NCBI GenBank assembly: GCA_002007465.1
Contig: LNAC01000743.1
Coordinates: 638,620-702,619 of the forward strand
DNA from: Ailurus styani
Taxonomy: Eukaryota > Chordata > Mammalia > Carnivora > Ailuridae
Length of the DNA: 64,000 nucleotides
Reading direction: 5' to 3'
Of the stretch, positions 1 through 12,135 are shown in pieces. Positions within the stretch are counted from its first letter, which is position 1, and each line of letters opens with the position of its first letter. The notes beneath the pieces were generated by a model, which did not search any database, had not been told where the DNA came from, and saw only the letters and a program-made list of their open reading frames with translations. A program made the translations under genes and the position numbers.

Positions 1-60
1 ACACCTTAAACTTATAGAGTATGTCAATTATTTCTCAATAAAACTGAAAAAAAGACACCT
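1..60 (+). mobile_element. L1 3' terminus fragment
   Basis: Begins inside the conserved end of an old L1 3'UTR (ACACCTTAAACTTATAGAG, then CTCAATAAAACTG and an A-tail). The rest lies off the left edge. The stretch 61-215 is AT-rich with nothing assigned. Confidence 0.6.
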
Positions 61-215
61 TATTATGTTGTTCTTCAACAAGAAAAAAAAAAGCCTGTAA
101 AACCAGAAACAGTGCACAATACCTATAGTATCTTTGTATTTATTTACAAATGTATAAGTCTCTTATGCCTAGTGTTTGTTTTAAGTTTAAAAATAAATGT
201 ACCTATAACTGAAAC

Positions 216-788
216 AATCTTGAAAAACAAACTAGAGGACACATACTTTATAATTTCAAAACCTACTACAAAGCTAGAGTAACCAAGAGATTGTGGTGCT
301 GACATAGCACAGATATATATATGTATGCAATAGAAATGAGTCTAGAAATAAACCTATACATCTATGATCAACTGAATTTCAATGCCAAGGCAATTCAATG
401 GGGGAAAGAATAGTATTTTTCATTAATGTGTGCTTGAACAACTGAATATCTCATGCAAAAGAATAACATTGACCGCTGTCTCATACCATACACAAAAATT
501 AACTCAAAATGGATCATAAAGCTACATGTATAAGGTAAAACTATAAAATTCCTAGAAGAAAACAAAGGAGTAAATCTTCATGCCCTTGGGTTATGCAATA
601 GTTTTGTTATGGAATACTACAAAGTTTAAGTGACAACAGAAAAATTAGAGGGGAGCTTAGGTGGCTCAGTCAGTTAAGCATCTGCTTTCAGCTCAGGTCA
701 TGATGCCGGGGTCCTGGGATAGAGCCCCAGGTTGGGCTCTATGCTCAGTGGGAAACTGTTTCTCCCTCTCCCTGCTGCTCCCCAGCTT

Positions 789-830
<42 letters not shown>

Positions 831-2030
831 AAGTAAAATCTTAAAAAATAAAACTCTAAAAAAAGAAAAATTAGATAAATTGGAATTCACCAAAACTAAA
901 ACCTTTTGTGTTTTAAAAGACATCTTCAAGAATATGAAAATAGAACCAACAAAATGGGAGATAATATTTGCAAATCATATTTCTAATGAGGGACTTTTAT
1001 TCAGAATATATATAGAATTCTTACTACTCAACAATTAAAAGACAAATAAGCCAAATAAAAAAATTATCAAGGTATCTGAGTAGGCATGTCTCCAAAAAGA
1101 CATAAAAATAGCCAATGAAAATGTGAAAAGATGCTCAACATCCTTAGTCATCAGGAAATTTCAAATCAAAACCATACTGAGATACAACATCATACCCTCT
1201 AGAATGGCTGAAATCAAGAATATTGGCAAAGATATGAAGATATATATATATATTTATATATAAATATATATACTTATATATAAATATATAAAAATATATA
1301 AATATATATTGCTGGTGGGAATGTAAAACAGTACATTCATTTTGGAAAAATGTTTGATACTTTCTCAAAATAACAAAGATAGACTTACCATATGACCCAG
1401 GAATCTGTCTCCTAGTTATATACCCAAGAGAAGTGAAAACATATATAAACTCAAAAACTTGTACAAAAATGTTCATAGCAGCATTAATAATGGTCAAAAT
1501 GTGGAAATAATACAAATGTCCATCAATTGATGAATGACTATATAAAAGGTGGTATATCCATACAGAGGACTATTATTCATCAGTAAGGAGAAATGAAGTA
1601 CTGATACAAGCTACAACATGAATTAACTTTGAAAAGATGCAAACTGGAAGAAGCTGGTGACAAAGGATAGAAAAATTGAACTTCTTCATCTGAATGGTGG
1701 TTGTCTTATGATTATTTGTGCAGTTTTATATACATGCTGTGTGTACTTCTTCATACATATTTTATATTGCACAGTAAAAGGAGAAAAATTTTTTAAAAAG
1801 ATGGCATATGATAGCATTTATATAAAATGTCCAGAGTAGGTAAATTCACAGAGGATGGGAGTTGGTGGGTGATGGCTAAGTAGTATAAAAATGTTCTAAG
1901 ATTAAATTGTGGTGATGGTTGCAGTTCTGTGAATATACTAAAAGCCACTGAAATGCTCACTGTAGATGGGTGAATTTTATGGTATGTTAACTACATCTCA
2001 AAGTTGTGAAAAAGAAAAGAATAAACTTCT
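216..2030 (+). mobile_element. L1, sense, decayed 3' part of ORF2 plus 3'UTR
   Basis: Recognisable ORF2 C-terminal DNA: 'caaaatggatcataaagctac', 'aaattcctagaagaaaacaa', 'accatactgagatacaacatcatacc', 'gctggtgggaatgtaaaaca', 'cataatggtcaaaatgtgga'-type blocks, then a 3'UTR-like end near 2010. It is full of stops and frameshifts. It contains a Can-SINE (650-863) and AT-rich low-complexity sequence (1236-1305). Confidence 0.85.
650..863 (+). mobile_element. Can-SINE, older type, with long (CT)n
   Basis: Head GGGAGCTTAGGTGGCTCAGT, 'catctgctttcagctcag' body and a pure CT run at about 792-826. Target-site duplication AGAAAAATTAGA at 638-649 and 864-875. It is inserted in the sense L1. Confidence 0.93.
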
Positions 2031-2173
2031 TTTCTTAAACTTTTCTTTACTTCTCACTTTTTTTCAATTAATCTTTAAATAAATGAAAACTGAGCTTAAT
2101 TTTTTTAAACATTTCATATTATTCATCATATTTAACTGGCTTGTCTGTTATTACAATAAAGTATAGTGTAACT

Positions 2174-2235
2174 AAATACTAAGTGGCAAAAAAAAATAAA
2201 ATAAAATAAAAATAAAAAAAAAATACTAAGTGGCA
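2174..2235. mobile_element. A-tail-only retroinsertion
   Basis: The 15-bp direct repeat AAATACTAAGTGGCA occurs at 2174-2188 and 2221-2235. Between them are 32 bases of A with scattered T. This is the structure left by target-primed reverse transcription that copied only a poly(A)-rich tail. Confidence 0.7.
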
Positions 2236-2239
2236 TGCT

Positions 2240-2828
2240 AATTTTTAGAGAAAAGAAAAACTGCATGGCAAGATCTCATTTCTTTTGTGGCTGAGTAAGA
2301 AACAAATAAAAAAACAGACACTGAAATACAGAACAAACTGATGGTTGCCAAATGGAAGGTAGGTGGAGGGACGGGTAAAATAGATAAAGGGAATTAAGAG
2401 GTACAGTCTTTTGGTTATAAAATAATAGGTAACAGAGATGAAGAGTACAGCATAGAGAATACAGTCAATAATATTGTAATAACATTGGTGACAGATGGTG
2501 ACTACACTTACTGGGGTAAGCACTGAATAATGTATAATGTTGAATCAATATATTGTACACCTGATGGGCGCCTGGGTGGCTCAGTGGGTTAATGCCTCTG
2601 CTTTCAGCTCAGGTCATGATCACAGGGTCCTGGGATCGAGGCCCGCATCGGGCTCCCTGCTCAACGGGGAGCCTGTTTCCCCCTCTCTCTCTCTGCCTGC
2701 CTCTCTGCCTCCTTGTGATCTCTCTCCCTCTGTGAAATAAATAAATAAAATCTTTAAAATATATATATATATATATTGTACACCTGAAACTAATAAAACA
2801 TTGTATGTTAATTATACTTCAATTAAAA
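2240..2828 (+). mobile_element. L1 3'UTR and terminus, sense
   Basis: L1 3'UTR features: GGTTGCCAAATGGAAGGTAG, 'agtcaataatattgtaataac', and the end 'attgtacacctgaaactaat' with TTAATTATACTTCAATTAAA. Split by the Can-SINE at 2565-2770. The stretch 2829-3229 is unassigned. Confidence 0.85.
2565..2770 (+). mobile_element. Can-SINE, young type
   Basis: Full tRNA-derived head GGGCGCCTGGGTGGCTCAGT and AAATAAATAAAATC tail ending in an (AT)n run. Duplication ATATATTGTACACCTGA at 2548-2564 and 2771-2787. Confidence 0.95.
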
Positions 2829-3229
2829 AAAACTGCATGGTTACAAAGATGATAATGCTTTATGCATGATACAAAATTAAGTGGGATCAAACTATACATG
2901 AAGGAAATATATTTCAATTTATATTTGAATATAATTGACTGAAAATGAAAAATATTTGGAAGTTATATTACAAAGAATACAAATACTTTCCCTTTGGAAA
3001 ATATAGCCTTTAAAATTCTTAAAACTTTTTTTTTTCAGGAAGAGTAAGTTATCTATACCCATGTCACTCCACAACCTAAATTAAGATCGTCTTAACAGTG
3101 CAAGTCCTTCTCCTCTTCATCTTTCACTTCTTCCTCTTCTTTTTCTGTACTCTCAAAAACTTCCACTTATGAAGTGCTTGCTTGATCTATAAAAACATAT
3201 CATCTTATTCTACAACTTCCCACTATAGG

Positions 3230-3345
3230 TACTATTATTATCACCATTTTACTGAGAAGGTATAATTCATTGCCAAATTCACACAGCTAATAAGTTATGA
3301 AATATAGAATCAATCCCAGGCTAACTGACTTCAAAAATGAATATT
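3230..3345 (-). mobile_element. MIR fragment
   Basis: Reverse-orientation MIR features: ATTATTATCACCATTTTACT, then CACACAGCTAATAAGT and AATCCCAGGC. Diverged. Confidence 0.6.
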
Positions 3346-3687
3346 TTTAGCCACTGCCTTTCCTGTAGTAGGAAACAATGCTTTTTAGCAAAGTAACTAG
3401 TTCTATTTTCATTATAAAGGTGTGCTTTACACAGTCCAAAAAGCCTTCTTATTGTCTCTTGTATTTAACTCTTTTGCTTCTCTTTTACTGATTTTAAATA
3501 ATATTTTCATATGAATGGAAACTCTCTCCTTTCCTGGCCCAGGAAACCATATCATTTTTCCCCTTCCATGCTGTACCTTAAAGAAACCTCCAAAACTTTA
3601 AAAGAATTTGTTAAACGGATCATTCCATTCTGCCAGCACCAGTAAACTAAACCCAAGCATTCACCCAGATTTTATATTAATCAAATA

Positions 3688-3925
3688 GTATAGTGGCTAT
3701 GAAGATGAGCTCTGGAGCTCAACCATCAGGATTTGAATCTTGATTCTCACAGTCAATACCTTTTCAACCTTTGGGTGAGTAACTTAAAATTATCTGTTGA
3801 TTTCACGGTCTGAAAATGAGCTTAACCATTTTGTAGGATGTAGCACCTACATCCCTGGATTAGGTGTTGAGATTAAATGAGCTATTCATGTAAAGCATGG
3901 AACACAGTTTTAGCTAATATTAACT
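3688..3925 (+). mobile_element. MIR, near full length, diverged
   Basis: MIR order is preserved: TATAGTGGCTATGAAGATGA, CTCTGGAGCTCAACC, GTGAGTAACTTAAAAT, then GATTAAATGAGCTATTCATG and AAAGCATGGAACACAG. The neighbouring 3346-3687 and 3926-4587 are unassigned. Confidence 0.75.
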
Positions 3926-4600
3926 TAATCAAAAGAGGTTCTTTGTCCGCCTATATTGTATATCTTTCCAACCCTTGGGGCTTCTGTCCTTTAACCTTCC
4001 TAGGAACCATGCAGCCCCATATAAATACAGTAGCAACTAAAGGAGAATGAAGGATCAGCTTTGCCTTCCATACTGAGGGAAGTACACTAGGACAATTTAC
4101 TCATACTTGATGAAGAGGACATGAACATAAACATAGAGCTTTCCATTAAGCAACTATATTGTCCTGCAACAGTTACTGTCAAGATAAGTAATGGTGGATT
4201 CTTCAATAAGTACAGGGCATCAACTAGATAATAAATAAAATGATAGAGATGACTCTCCGACATTAAGACCATAAGACAATTGCTTCTCAAGCTTTTTGTG
4301 ACCCTTACAATTTTCTTGTGGTTGAGGTGATTGAATTTCACTAGATTCATATATTTAATGTACCATCTCCTCTTCCAGACCCAGAATGATCTAGAATACA
4401 CTGATTATTATCCTTCCTGTACTTTTGATAAATTCCTAGCCTAAGTAATGTTAATGAAACATGAAGAGTCAACATTAGAGTTCATAAAAAAAACTAAAAC
4501 TCTCTACTAACTACTATGCATGTCTGATATCTTGTCTGCACTGAAATATAATTAATAAATTTAATGCTGCGCTTTTACTAATTTCTTAAAATGGACTGAG

Positions 4601-4746
4601 GCTGGAGATGGGTATTAAGGAGGGCACGTATTGCATTGAGCACTGGGTGTTACACACAAACAAGGAATCATGGAATACCACATTGAAAAGTAATGATATA
4701 CAGTATGGTGACTAACATAATATAATAAAAAAATTATAATAAAAAG
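4601..4746 (+). mobile_element. 5'-truncated L1 3' end
   Basis: The carnivore L1 3' terminus 'attgagcactgggtgttacac' and 'gactaacataatataataaa', with an A-rich tail. Flanked by AAATGGACTGAG (to 4600) and AAATGGACTTAG (from 4747), a near-perfect target-site duplication. A short, clean insertion. Confidence 0.85.
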
Positions 4747-5174
4747 AAATGGACTTAGCAAAGACTAGCAGCAAATCCAAATCAAACATTCCCTTGAAGG
4801 CAGTTTTCAGCATGGAATTCCTATCCTAGAGGCATCCATTCCCATCTGAGTAATACCATTGAAGGATGGGGACACATGTATAATAGGATAGTTATGGCCT
4901 AGAAAGTCATTCTGTCTATAAACTACAGAAAATTCTTTCTATCTTCTGCATCATTATTGTCATCTTTTCTTCCATTTCACTTACAAGCTACAAGATAGCA
5001 AACTGGACATATTATACAAAAATGTGGGTTTTTTGAAAAAAATTCTTTAAAGAAATTCAAGATATTTTTCTTAATGAAGCAGAAGAGTAAAGAATTTTCT
5101 TTAGTCTTTTTTCTCTATTTTAAGTATTAAAAAATTATGATTTCTGTCATGATTATTAAGAGGCTTATACTTTA

Positions 5175-5377
5175 TTTTTTTTTAAAGATTTTATTTATTT
5201 ATTTGACACAGAGAGAGAGATTACAAGTAGGCAGAGAGGCAGGCAGAGAGACAGGGAGAGGAGGAAGCAAGCTCCCTGCTGAGCAGAGAGCCCGATGTGG
5301 GCCTCGATCCCAGGACCCTGAGATCATGACCTGAGCCGAAAGCAGAGGCTTTAACCCACTGAGCCACCCAGGCGCCC
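5175..5377 (-). mobile_element. Can-SINE, young type
   Basis: Reverse-orientation element ending CTGAGCCACCCAGGCGCCC. Duplication GAGGCTTATACTTTA at 5160-5174 and 5378-5392. Confidence 0.96.
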
Positions 5378-5392
5378 GAGGCTTATACTTTA

Positions 5393-6099
5393 ATTCCACT
5401 GAAAAGATACTAAAAATAAGGTATCCATCAAAAGTTTAATAATTCCATTATGATATGTTTCTAATATAAAGAAAGTTATGAAAACATTCAGTTAATAATC
5501 TCAGAAACAAATTACCTAAGTATAATCTAAACACATATTCCCTTTGGGCCAGTCCTCAATAAACATATATCATCCTTATTTAGGGGACTAAAAAGGTACA
5601 CCTTAGCAACCAAGAAATAAGTATTTTAATTTCTTTATCTTAGTGGTTTTCAGCATTGTATCTACTTTCTTCTTCTTCTTGGGTATATATTAAATGCACT
5701 TGTATTCACATATTCAATTATTTTTTCTGACCTTTTGTTGTTAATGTTGTTCAATTGCATTTATCTCTAATTTCTCCTAAATATGTTTACATTTTTATAC
5801 TCTAATCTCATTCTTTTTGAATAATTTCTTGTGTCAAATAAAAACAAATCCAGACTCAGGTAAGAATTTTCTTTTTTCAAAAAGACTAGTGCTAAAGGGA
5901 AAACACTTCAACTTCAGGATGCATAAGTGTCTAAAAATCAAAAAGAAGAAAGCTTTATTTTTAATAGAAGATATAATAAGGTTAATGGGAAATTTTGAAG
6001 GGAAATTAGCCAAAGGAGTAAGACTGAACAGATGGCATATTCAGAAGTCTTACAGAAAATGTTTCTCACTGTAGTTAGTCCATTTCAATTCCATGGATG
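5393..6099. other. unassigned AT-rich stretch
   Basis: No repeat family or gene recognised. The open frame at 5817-6074 is Lys-rich, lacks homology I can recognise, and is likely chance. Confidence 0.5.
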
Positions 6100-6515
6100 T
6101 GCTATGCATTAGTCATGGTTCTCCAGAGAAACTAAACCAAAAGGGCATGAGTATAAAGAGAGACATTTATTTCATGGAATTACCTTACATGATTGTAGAG
6201 GTTTGGTATATCTAAAATCTTCAAGGTGAGCCCAGCAGAATGGAGACCTAGGGATAAGTTGCAGTTCAAGTTCAAAGGCAGTTTTCTGGCAAAATTCCTT
6301 CTTGCCTTGGGGAGGTCAGTCTTTGGTCTATTATGGCTTCAACTAATTGGCTGAGGCCCACCCACATTATGAAGGATATCAGCTTTATTCAGTCTACCAA
6401 TTTAAATGTTATTCTCATCCCAAAAAACACCTTCACAGAAATATCCAGAATAATGTTTAACCAACTATCTGGGTATCACTGCCCAGCCGTGTTGATACAT
6501 AGATTTATGCATCAC
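6100..6515 (-). mobile_element. old interspersed repeat, family unnamed, copy 1
   Basis: Starts GCATTAGTCATGGTTCTCCA with GAGAAACTAAACCAA, and contains 'ggctgaggcccacccacatt' and CAATTTAAATGTTATTCTCA. It ends near CCAACTATCTGGGTATCACTG. Same family as 11545-12135. I recall it as an LTR- or MER-type element but cannot name it safely. Confidence 0.6.
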
Positions 6516-6751
6516 ATGTTTTAAAAGGCATATGTTTTACATTTTAGTGCTTATTCAGACCTGGGGGAAGCCACAGTCCAGGAGTCTATTGAGAGGAGAG
6601 AAGCCTGATTAAAATTTAGTCAAGATAAAGCAGAGGATAAGAAATGCACAATTGTGAGCACTTGTTCACTTGTTTTCCTTCAAACTTTAGTTTCCTATAC
6701 ATATCCGTCAGATCCAACACAAACTGATAAGTAGTTGAAATACCCCATGTT

Positions 6752-6812
6752 GGGGCACCTGGGTGGCTCAGTCGGTTAAGCATCTGCTGGGATACTGGAA
6801 TCAAGTCCTGGG
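6752..6812 (+). mobile_element. Can-SINE head fragment
   Basis: GGGGCACCTGGGTGGCTCAG and GTTAAGCATCTGCTGGGA, then a jump to TCAAGTCCTGGG. It lacks the CT-rich body and A-tail. The flanks 6516-6751 and 6813-7157 are unassigned. Confidence 0.8.
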
Positions 6813-7157
6813 AATCAACTGGGTTATGTTGTAGGAACACAGGTATCTATCATGGATCCACAGAGAGGATAATATCATCATAATTGGAGTTTACAGGCAA
6901 CCACTGTCTTGAATTTTTCTAGTCACCAGGCCAAAAAGAAAAGAAACATTTAAAGGATCTACACAGAAGTTAAATGTTGGGATTAGAAGGCAGTCTGGTT
7001 ATATTTATTCACAGTCCATTGGCAAAGCGGGTCTTCAGGTTACACCTAATTATAAAGGAGCCAAGAAAAAACAATCCTATAATCTTCTTGTGAGAAAAGA
7101 TCCAGTAAGCAGCACTAATTGCTGTTACACTTTCTTTAATTAAGAAAACCATCTTCT

Positions 7158-7333
7158 GGGGTGCCTGAATGGCTTCCGCTCAGGTCATGATTCCAAGGTT
7201 CTGGGATCAAGCCCCACATGGGGCTGCCTGCTCAGCGGGAAGCCCACTTCTCCCTCTCCCACTCCCCCTGCTTGTATTTCCTCTCTCGCTGTGCCTCTCT
7301 CTGTCAAATCAATAAATAAAATTTTAAAAAGAA
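7158..7333 (+). mobile_element. Can-SINE, older type, internally deleted head
   Basis: GGGGTGCCTGAATGGCTTCC runs straight into GCTCAGGTCATGATTCC, so the usual 'cagtgggttaaagcatctg' segment is missing. Imperfect flanking repeats of the type AAGAAA-CATCTT. The stretch 7334-7938 beyond it is unassigned. Confidence 0.88.
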
Positions 7334-7938
7334 AGAAAGCTATCTTTTGTATCACTAGAAGGCGTATGTTTAAAAATCATAAGAGAAATTGTAGAGTGAA
7401 AGTTAACCATGGAACACTATATTTAAATTCAGTATAAAAGCCCTGTTTTTACTATAGCACTATAAATTAATATTTTAATATTCTCTAATTTTCCTTATTA
7501 TCTTTTTAAAAAGTTTCATGCTTTCTATTACAGTTTATGTCAAATTTTTGGCCACTAATATTGCTAGAATTTTCAGCTGTAGCTAAATATTGCAAATATG
7601 TAGTGGGAGTATCACAAAACAAGGGCAAAACACGAATATTATAATTTGACACTGCTCTAACAAGTAGTTAACCTAGACCCCTTTTCATCAGATACTCATT
7701 TTAATCATTCTAATTTAGTTGTTTGCGGGCTGATTTTCATAAAGCTGTGTTAGAGTTTGACCTACTTATATAGGTTTTGTATATAAAAACTGTTGATCCA
7801 GGTAAAGAAGGATTAGTAGATAAGATCATAGAAAGTAATTCCCAAAGAGCACGATTTCTATATCTTCCCTGAAGTAGTAGTATCATAGCCAATAATGGAG
7901 AAAGGAGAGGGAAAACACTTCTTAAAAAGAACTTTACA

Positions 7939-8132
7939 GGGCGCCTGGGTGGCTTAGTGGGTTAAAGCCTCTGCCTTCGGCTCAGGTCGTGATCTCAGGG
8001 TCCTGGAATCGAGGCCCGCATCGGGCTCCCTGCTCAGCGGAGCCTGCTTCCTCCTCTCTCTCTGCCTGCCTCTCTGCCTACTTGTGATCTCTCTCTCTCT
8101 CTGTCAAATAAATAAATAAAATCTTTAAAAAA
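7939..8132 (+). mobile_element. Can-SINE, young type
   Basis: GGGCGCCTGGGTGGCTTAGT head and full CT body and tail. Imperfect duplication of about AACTTTACA / AACATTACA. Confidence 0.94.
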
Positions 8133-8273
8133 ATAACATTACAAATATGATAAAGCAATATGTGGTGTGGTGCAGTAGGAAGAGCCCTAATGTTAGAATT
8201 AAAATATCTGATTTTAGTCTCAGCACTTTTGATTATCAGCTGTATGATTTTGAAACTTTGTCAAACTTTCTTT

Positions 8274-8459
8274 CTTTTTAAAAATTTTATTTATTTATGT
8301 GTCAGAAAGAGAGAGCACAAGCAGGGAAAGCAGCAAGCAAAGGGAGAAGCAGGCTTCCTGCTGATCAAGGAGCCTGATGCAGGACTTGTTCCTAGAACCC
8401 TGGGATCATGACTTGAGCCAAAGGCAGACATTTAACCAGCTGAGGCACCCAGGCATCCC
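8274..8459 (-). mobile_element. Can-SINE, older type
   Basis: Reverse element with GAGAGCACAAGCAGGG and GAGGCACCCAGGCATCCC. The flanks share an AACTTTC-like repeat. More diverged than its neighbours. Confidence 0.9.
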
Positions 8460-8582
8460 AACCTTTTTGAAACTTTCAAAACATGTTTCCTCTTTTGTAA
8501 AATGGGGGAAATTATTACTTGTTTTATCTTATTCCTAGGATTCTTTAAAGACTCATTTGAGAGTATGTATGAAGGATGTTTT

Positions 8583-8787
8583 TTTTTTTTTTTTTTAAAG
8601 ATTTTATTTATTTATTTGACACAGAGAGAGAGATCAGATCACAAGTAGGCAGAGGCAGGCAGAGAGAGAGGAGGAAGCAGGCTCCCCACTGAGCAGGGAG
8701 CCCGATGCGGGCCTCGATCCCAGGACCCTGAGATCATGACCTGAGCCGAAGGCAGAGGCTTTAACCCACTGAGCCACCCAGGCGCCC
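8583..8787 (-). mobile_element. Can-SINE, young type
   Basis: Poly-T start and CTGAGCCACCCAGGCGCCC end. Perfect duplication ATGAAGGATGTTTT at 8569-8582 and 8788-8801. Confidence 0.96.
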
Positions 8788-8926
8788 ATGAAGGATGTTT
8801 TGAAACTGTAAAACATAAGTGTCATATTATTAGTAGTTATATAAGAGCATCCCACAAAAAACATTGAGACACTGGGTACTAGATTCCATAATGCTCCTCA
8901 ATATTTTAAGAAAAAAGAATGACATT

Positions 8927-9130
8927 TGGGTGCCTGGGTGGCACAGTGGGTTAAAGCCTCTGCCTTAGGCTCAGATCACGATCTCAGGGTCCTGGGATCT
9001 AGGCCCGCATCCGGCTCCCTGCTCAGTGGGAAGCCTGCTTCCTCCTCTCTCTGTCTGCCTCTCTGCCCACTTGTAACCTCTCTCTCTCTCTCTCTCTCTG
9101 TCAAATAAATAAATAAAATCTTTAAAAAAA
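8927..9130 (+). mobile_element. Can-SINE
   Basis: GGGTGCCTGGGTGGCACAGT head. Duplication AAGAATGACATT at 8915-8926 and 9131-9142. Confidence 0.95.
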
Positions 9131-9142
9131 AAGAATGACATT

Positions 9143-9734
9143 AGTTTATAACTTATTTAAAATTACAAACCAAAGAATGAGACTATTTTGTATGATATTG
9201 TAGTGGTAGATACATAACACTATGAATTTTTCAAAACCCATAGAAATTTGCAATTTCTGAATTTCGTGAATTTTGCAATTCACAAAGAGTGAATGTTAAT
9301 GTATGCATATATTTAAAATATTATTTAAAAAGTCACTAGAAAACATATCTTTCGTGAAATATTCATGGAAGTGTTTCATTCAACAGGTATGTTACTTGCC
9401 TGAGGAAGATCTCATCACAGCATTTCTGTATTTTCACATAAGTGGACAAAATCGTGAATTGGGGCTGTTACAGTCTAAAGGATTTTTTTTCCAAGTAACA
9501 ACTGGAAACATGTTTGAACCCAAAAATCTAGAGATAAGTGAGATGCTAATTCCTAATACTCTGGTCTTTTTGTTGAAGTGCAAATTCCCTGCTCTCTAAC
9601 AAGTGGCCCATAGTACACTCAATTTAAAGATATGACTTATTTTACTCTATGTATATATGCACAATTTAACTGCAAACATGAATAAATAATGTAAAGAATA
9701 TGGACACACAAACATGATCCATGATTCTATATAT
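9143..9734. other. unassigned stretch
   Basis: Includes a 98-codon open frame (9303-9599) with no family resemblance that I recognise; probably chance. No repeats identified. Confidence 0.5.
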
Positions 9735-9830
9735 ACCTTCATTTTAAAAGTGATTGCCTTGCTCAAGATGATATAATTGATAACTAAAGAAGCAGATTTG
9801 AATCCTCCCTCAGGTCTGAGTCACTTTAGA
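9735..9830 (-). mobile_element. MIR-like fragment
   Basis: ATTGCCTTGCTCAAGATG and GCAGATTTGAATCCTCCCT resemble a reversed MIR core. Weak. Confidence 0.45.
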
Positions 9831-9867
9831 GTGAAGAATGTAAAAAAGGTATGAACTATGATCAACA

Positions 9868-10063
9868 GGGGCACCTGGGTGGCCCAGTCATTAAGCATCT
9901 GCCTTTGGCTCAGGTCATGATCCCAGGGTTCTGGGATCTAGCCCTAAATCATATCTGGCTCCCTATTCAGCGGGGAGCCTGCTTCTCCCTTTCCCTCTAC
10001 TGCTCTACCCCACTCATTCTCTCACTCTCTCTCTCTCTCAAATAAATAAATAAAAATAAAATC
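9868..10063 (+). mobile_element. Can-SINE, older type
   Basis: GGGGCACCTGGGTGGCCCAG head, with a short insertion in the body. Duplication TGAACTATGATCAACA (9852-9867) and TGAACCATGATCAACA (10064-10079). Confidence 0.94.
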
Positions 10064-10273
10064 TGAACCATGATCAACATCAAAATTTGTTCTATTTTGA
10101 TTTCTAGTCATTACTATGATCATATGTGTGTATGTACAGAAAAAAATTAAAACTTATCCATGCATAAGTGTTTTTGTCAAAATGCAAGCAACGATTTACT
10201 TGAACAACTGGAAGGTAACATCATTAATAACTTTCTCTTTTCTTTAGAAACTCCTCAATGACAGGTTGTTTTA

Positions 10274-10478
10274 TTTTTTTTTAAAGATTTTATTTATTTT
10301 ATTTGACACAGAGAGAGAGATCACAAGTAGGCAGAGAGGCAGGCAGAGAGACAGGGAGAGGAGGAAGCAGGCTCCCCACTGAGCAGGGAGCCCAATGCAG
10401 GCCTCGATCCCAGGACACTGAGATCATGACCTGAGCCGAAAGCAGAGGCTTTAACCCACTGAGCCACCCAGGCGCCCA
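10274..10478 (-). mobile_element. Can-SINE, young type
   Basis: Reverse element. Duplication ACAGGTTGTTTTA (10261-10273) and ACAGGATGTTTTA (10479-10491). The stretch 10492-10874 beyond it is unassigned. Confidence 0.95.
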
Positions 10479-10874
10479 ACAGGATGTTTTATGATAGGTA
10501 ATAATACAGTTGTCAATTCTGGAAAATTTCATTTGCAATTTCCTCATATTTTACCTAAATTTTCATGTAGAAATTCTTAGGCATGCACTTTAAATATTGC
10601 TTCTTCTAGCACCATAAATAACTCTTCCTGTTTTTTAATGAGTTTCATCACAGGTTCTAAGAGATTAACTTAGTTTACTGAAAACTTACTCCAAATCTTG
10701 TCAATCGATGTATGTATTCTCTGTAGAGCAGGAAAAATGAGCTAGATTTTCCAGAGAATCATCTCATATACAGGACTAAAAATATATATCTTAGAAATAA
10801 GGAAACAAGCTAGAAAGAATAGGGATAGAATTTCATTGCTCTCCTTAGTCTATTGAATATTAATACTATTACTA

Positions 10875-11110
10875 CTCATTATAGTTAGAATTTACTTATT
10901 ATTTACTATGTGGCAGAGACCCTGTGCTAAGAGTTACACACAATATCTTATTTATTCAGTACAAATTTATGAGGTAGATGCTATTATTATCCCCATTTAC
11001 TAATGAATAAACTGACTTTGAAGAAATTAAACTAAACTGCCTCGCATATCTTGTTCTTGAATTTAGTTCTGTTGAACTCCAAAACCAGTTTTCTCACACA
11101 TATGTGTAAG
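10875..11110 (-). mobile_element. MIR, reverse orientation
   Basis: TATGTGGCAGAGACCCTGTG, CTAAGAGTTACACACAA and ATTATTATCCCCATTTACTA follow reversed MIR order. The stretch 11111-11544 is unassigned. Confidence 0.7.
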
Positions 11111-11544
11111 CAGAAGCACTTCCAGAGAATAAATCATTGCAATGATGAAACTTGGGGTTCATTTATCCTTTTTCAGTGAGAAAAATTGCCAACTAAATTA
11201 GAGTTGAATTCCAGTTATGATGCCAGGAGATATAAGAGCAGGACAATTATTGCTTTAACAATTGGAATTGCCTGGAAAATATAAAATAATTTGTGAGTGG
11301 AGGGCTACTTCTTATGTAGTGGTAGAGAGATTAGAATTTAAAATATATATAAAATAAAACCATCCCTAGGAGGGTGGGAGATATTAGAACTCCACAACTT
11401 ACTGAAATTAGCAGTAGGCCTCTATCAGAAGGGTCATTACAGGTTGCATTAGAGTTATGAGAGGAAAAAAAAGTTTTACAAAGGTGGAGTTGGGGAGAGG
11501 AGTTACTGTAGAGAAAAATTAGTATAAAAATGGGTATACTGGCT

Positions 11545-12135
11545 ATAGTAGTCATGTTTCTCCAGAGAAATAGAACCAATAGATTTTATATTTGTGTATG
11601 TATGTATATGTGTGTATGTATTATATACACACATATACATACAAATAGATTTATTATAAGGAATTGTCTTATACATTTTAGAGGCTGACAAGTCCCAAGG
11701 CCTGTAGTCAGCAAACTGAAGACCCAGAAGAGTCAATGGCATTGTTTCAGTCCAAGTCCAAAGACCTGAGAACTGGGAGAACTGATGGTATAATTCCAGT
11801 CCAAAAGCCAGTAGGCTTGAGATCAAGGTGGAACTGATATTTTGGTTTGAAGTCCAAAGGCAAGAGAAAAACAATGTCCTAGTTCAAGGCAGTGAAACAG
11901 AAGGAGTTCTCTCTTACTTATGAGACAGTTGGCCTTTTTGTTCTAGTCTCATCCTTTAAGTGATTTGGTGAGGCCCACCACATTGGAGAGAGCAATCTAC
12001 TCTGCTAGATCTACCAATTCAAATGTGAATCTCATCCCAAAACATCCTCACTGCACACCCAGAATAATGTTTGACCAAGTATCCGGGCACCTCATAACCC
12101 AGTAAAGTGGACACATAAAATTAGCCATCACACTG
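11545..12135 (-). mobile_element. old interspersed repeat, family unnamed, copy 2
   Basis: Begins TAGTAGTCATGTTTCTCCAG with GAACCAATAG. It contains a (TATG)n-like run (11590-11645), repeated modules of the type 'cagtccaagtccaaag', GAGGCCCACCACATTGGA, and ends AAATTAGCCATCACAC. Longer relative of 6100-6515; likely an LTR- or MER-type relic. Confidence 0.6.

Noticed and set aside
661..1038. 125-codon open frame over a SINE and L1
   Set aside because: It is a translation of a Can-SINE with its (CT)n run into L1 DNA. The same pattern (AWVAQWVKASAFGSGHDLRVLG or APGWLSGLKPLLSAQVM) recurs at every young SINE and is not a gene family.
2565..2770. tRNA gene suggested by tRNA-like SINE heads
   Set aside because: Can-SINE heads derive from a tRNA and keep promoter-box remnants, but they lack a foldable tRNA and continue into the SINE body and A-tail.
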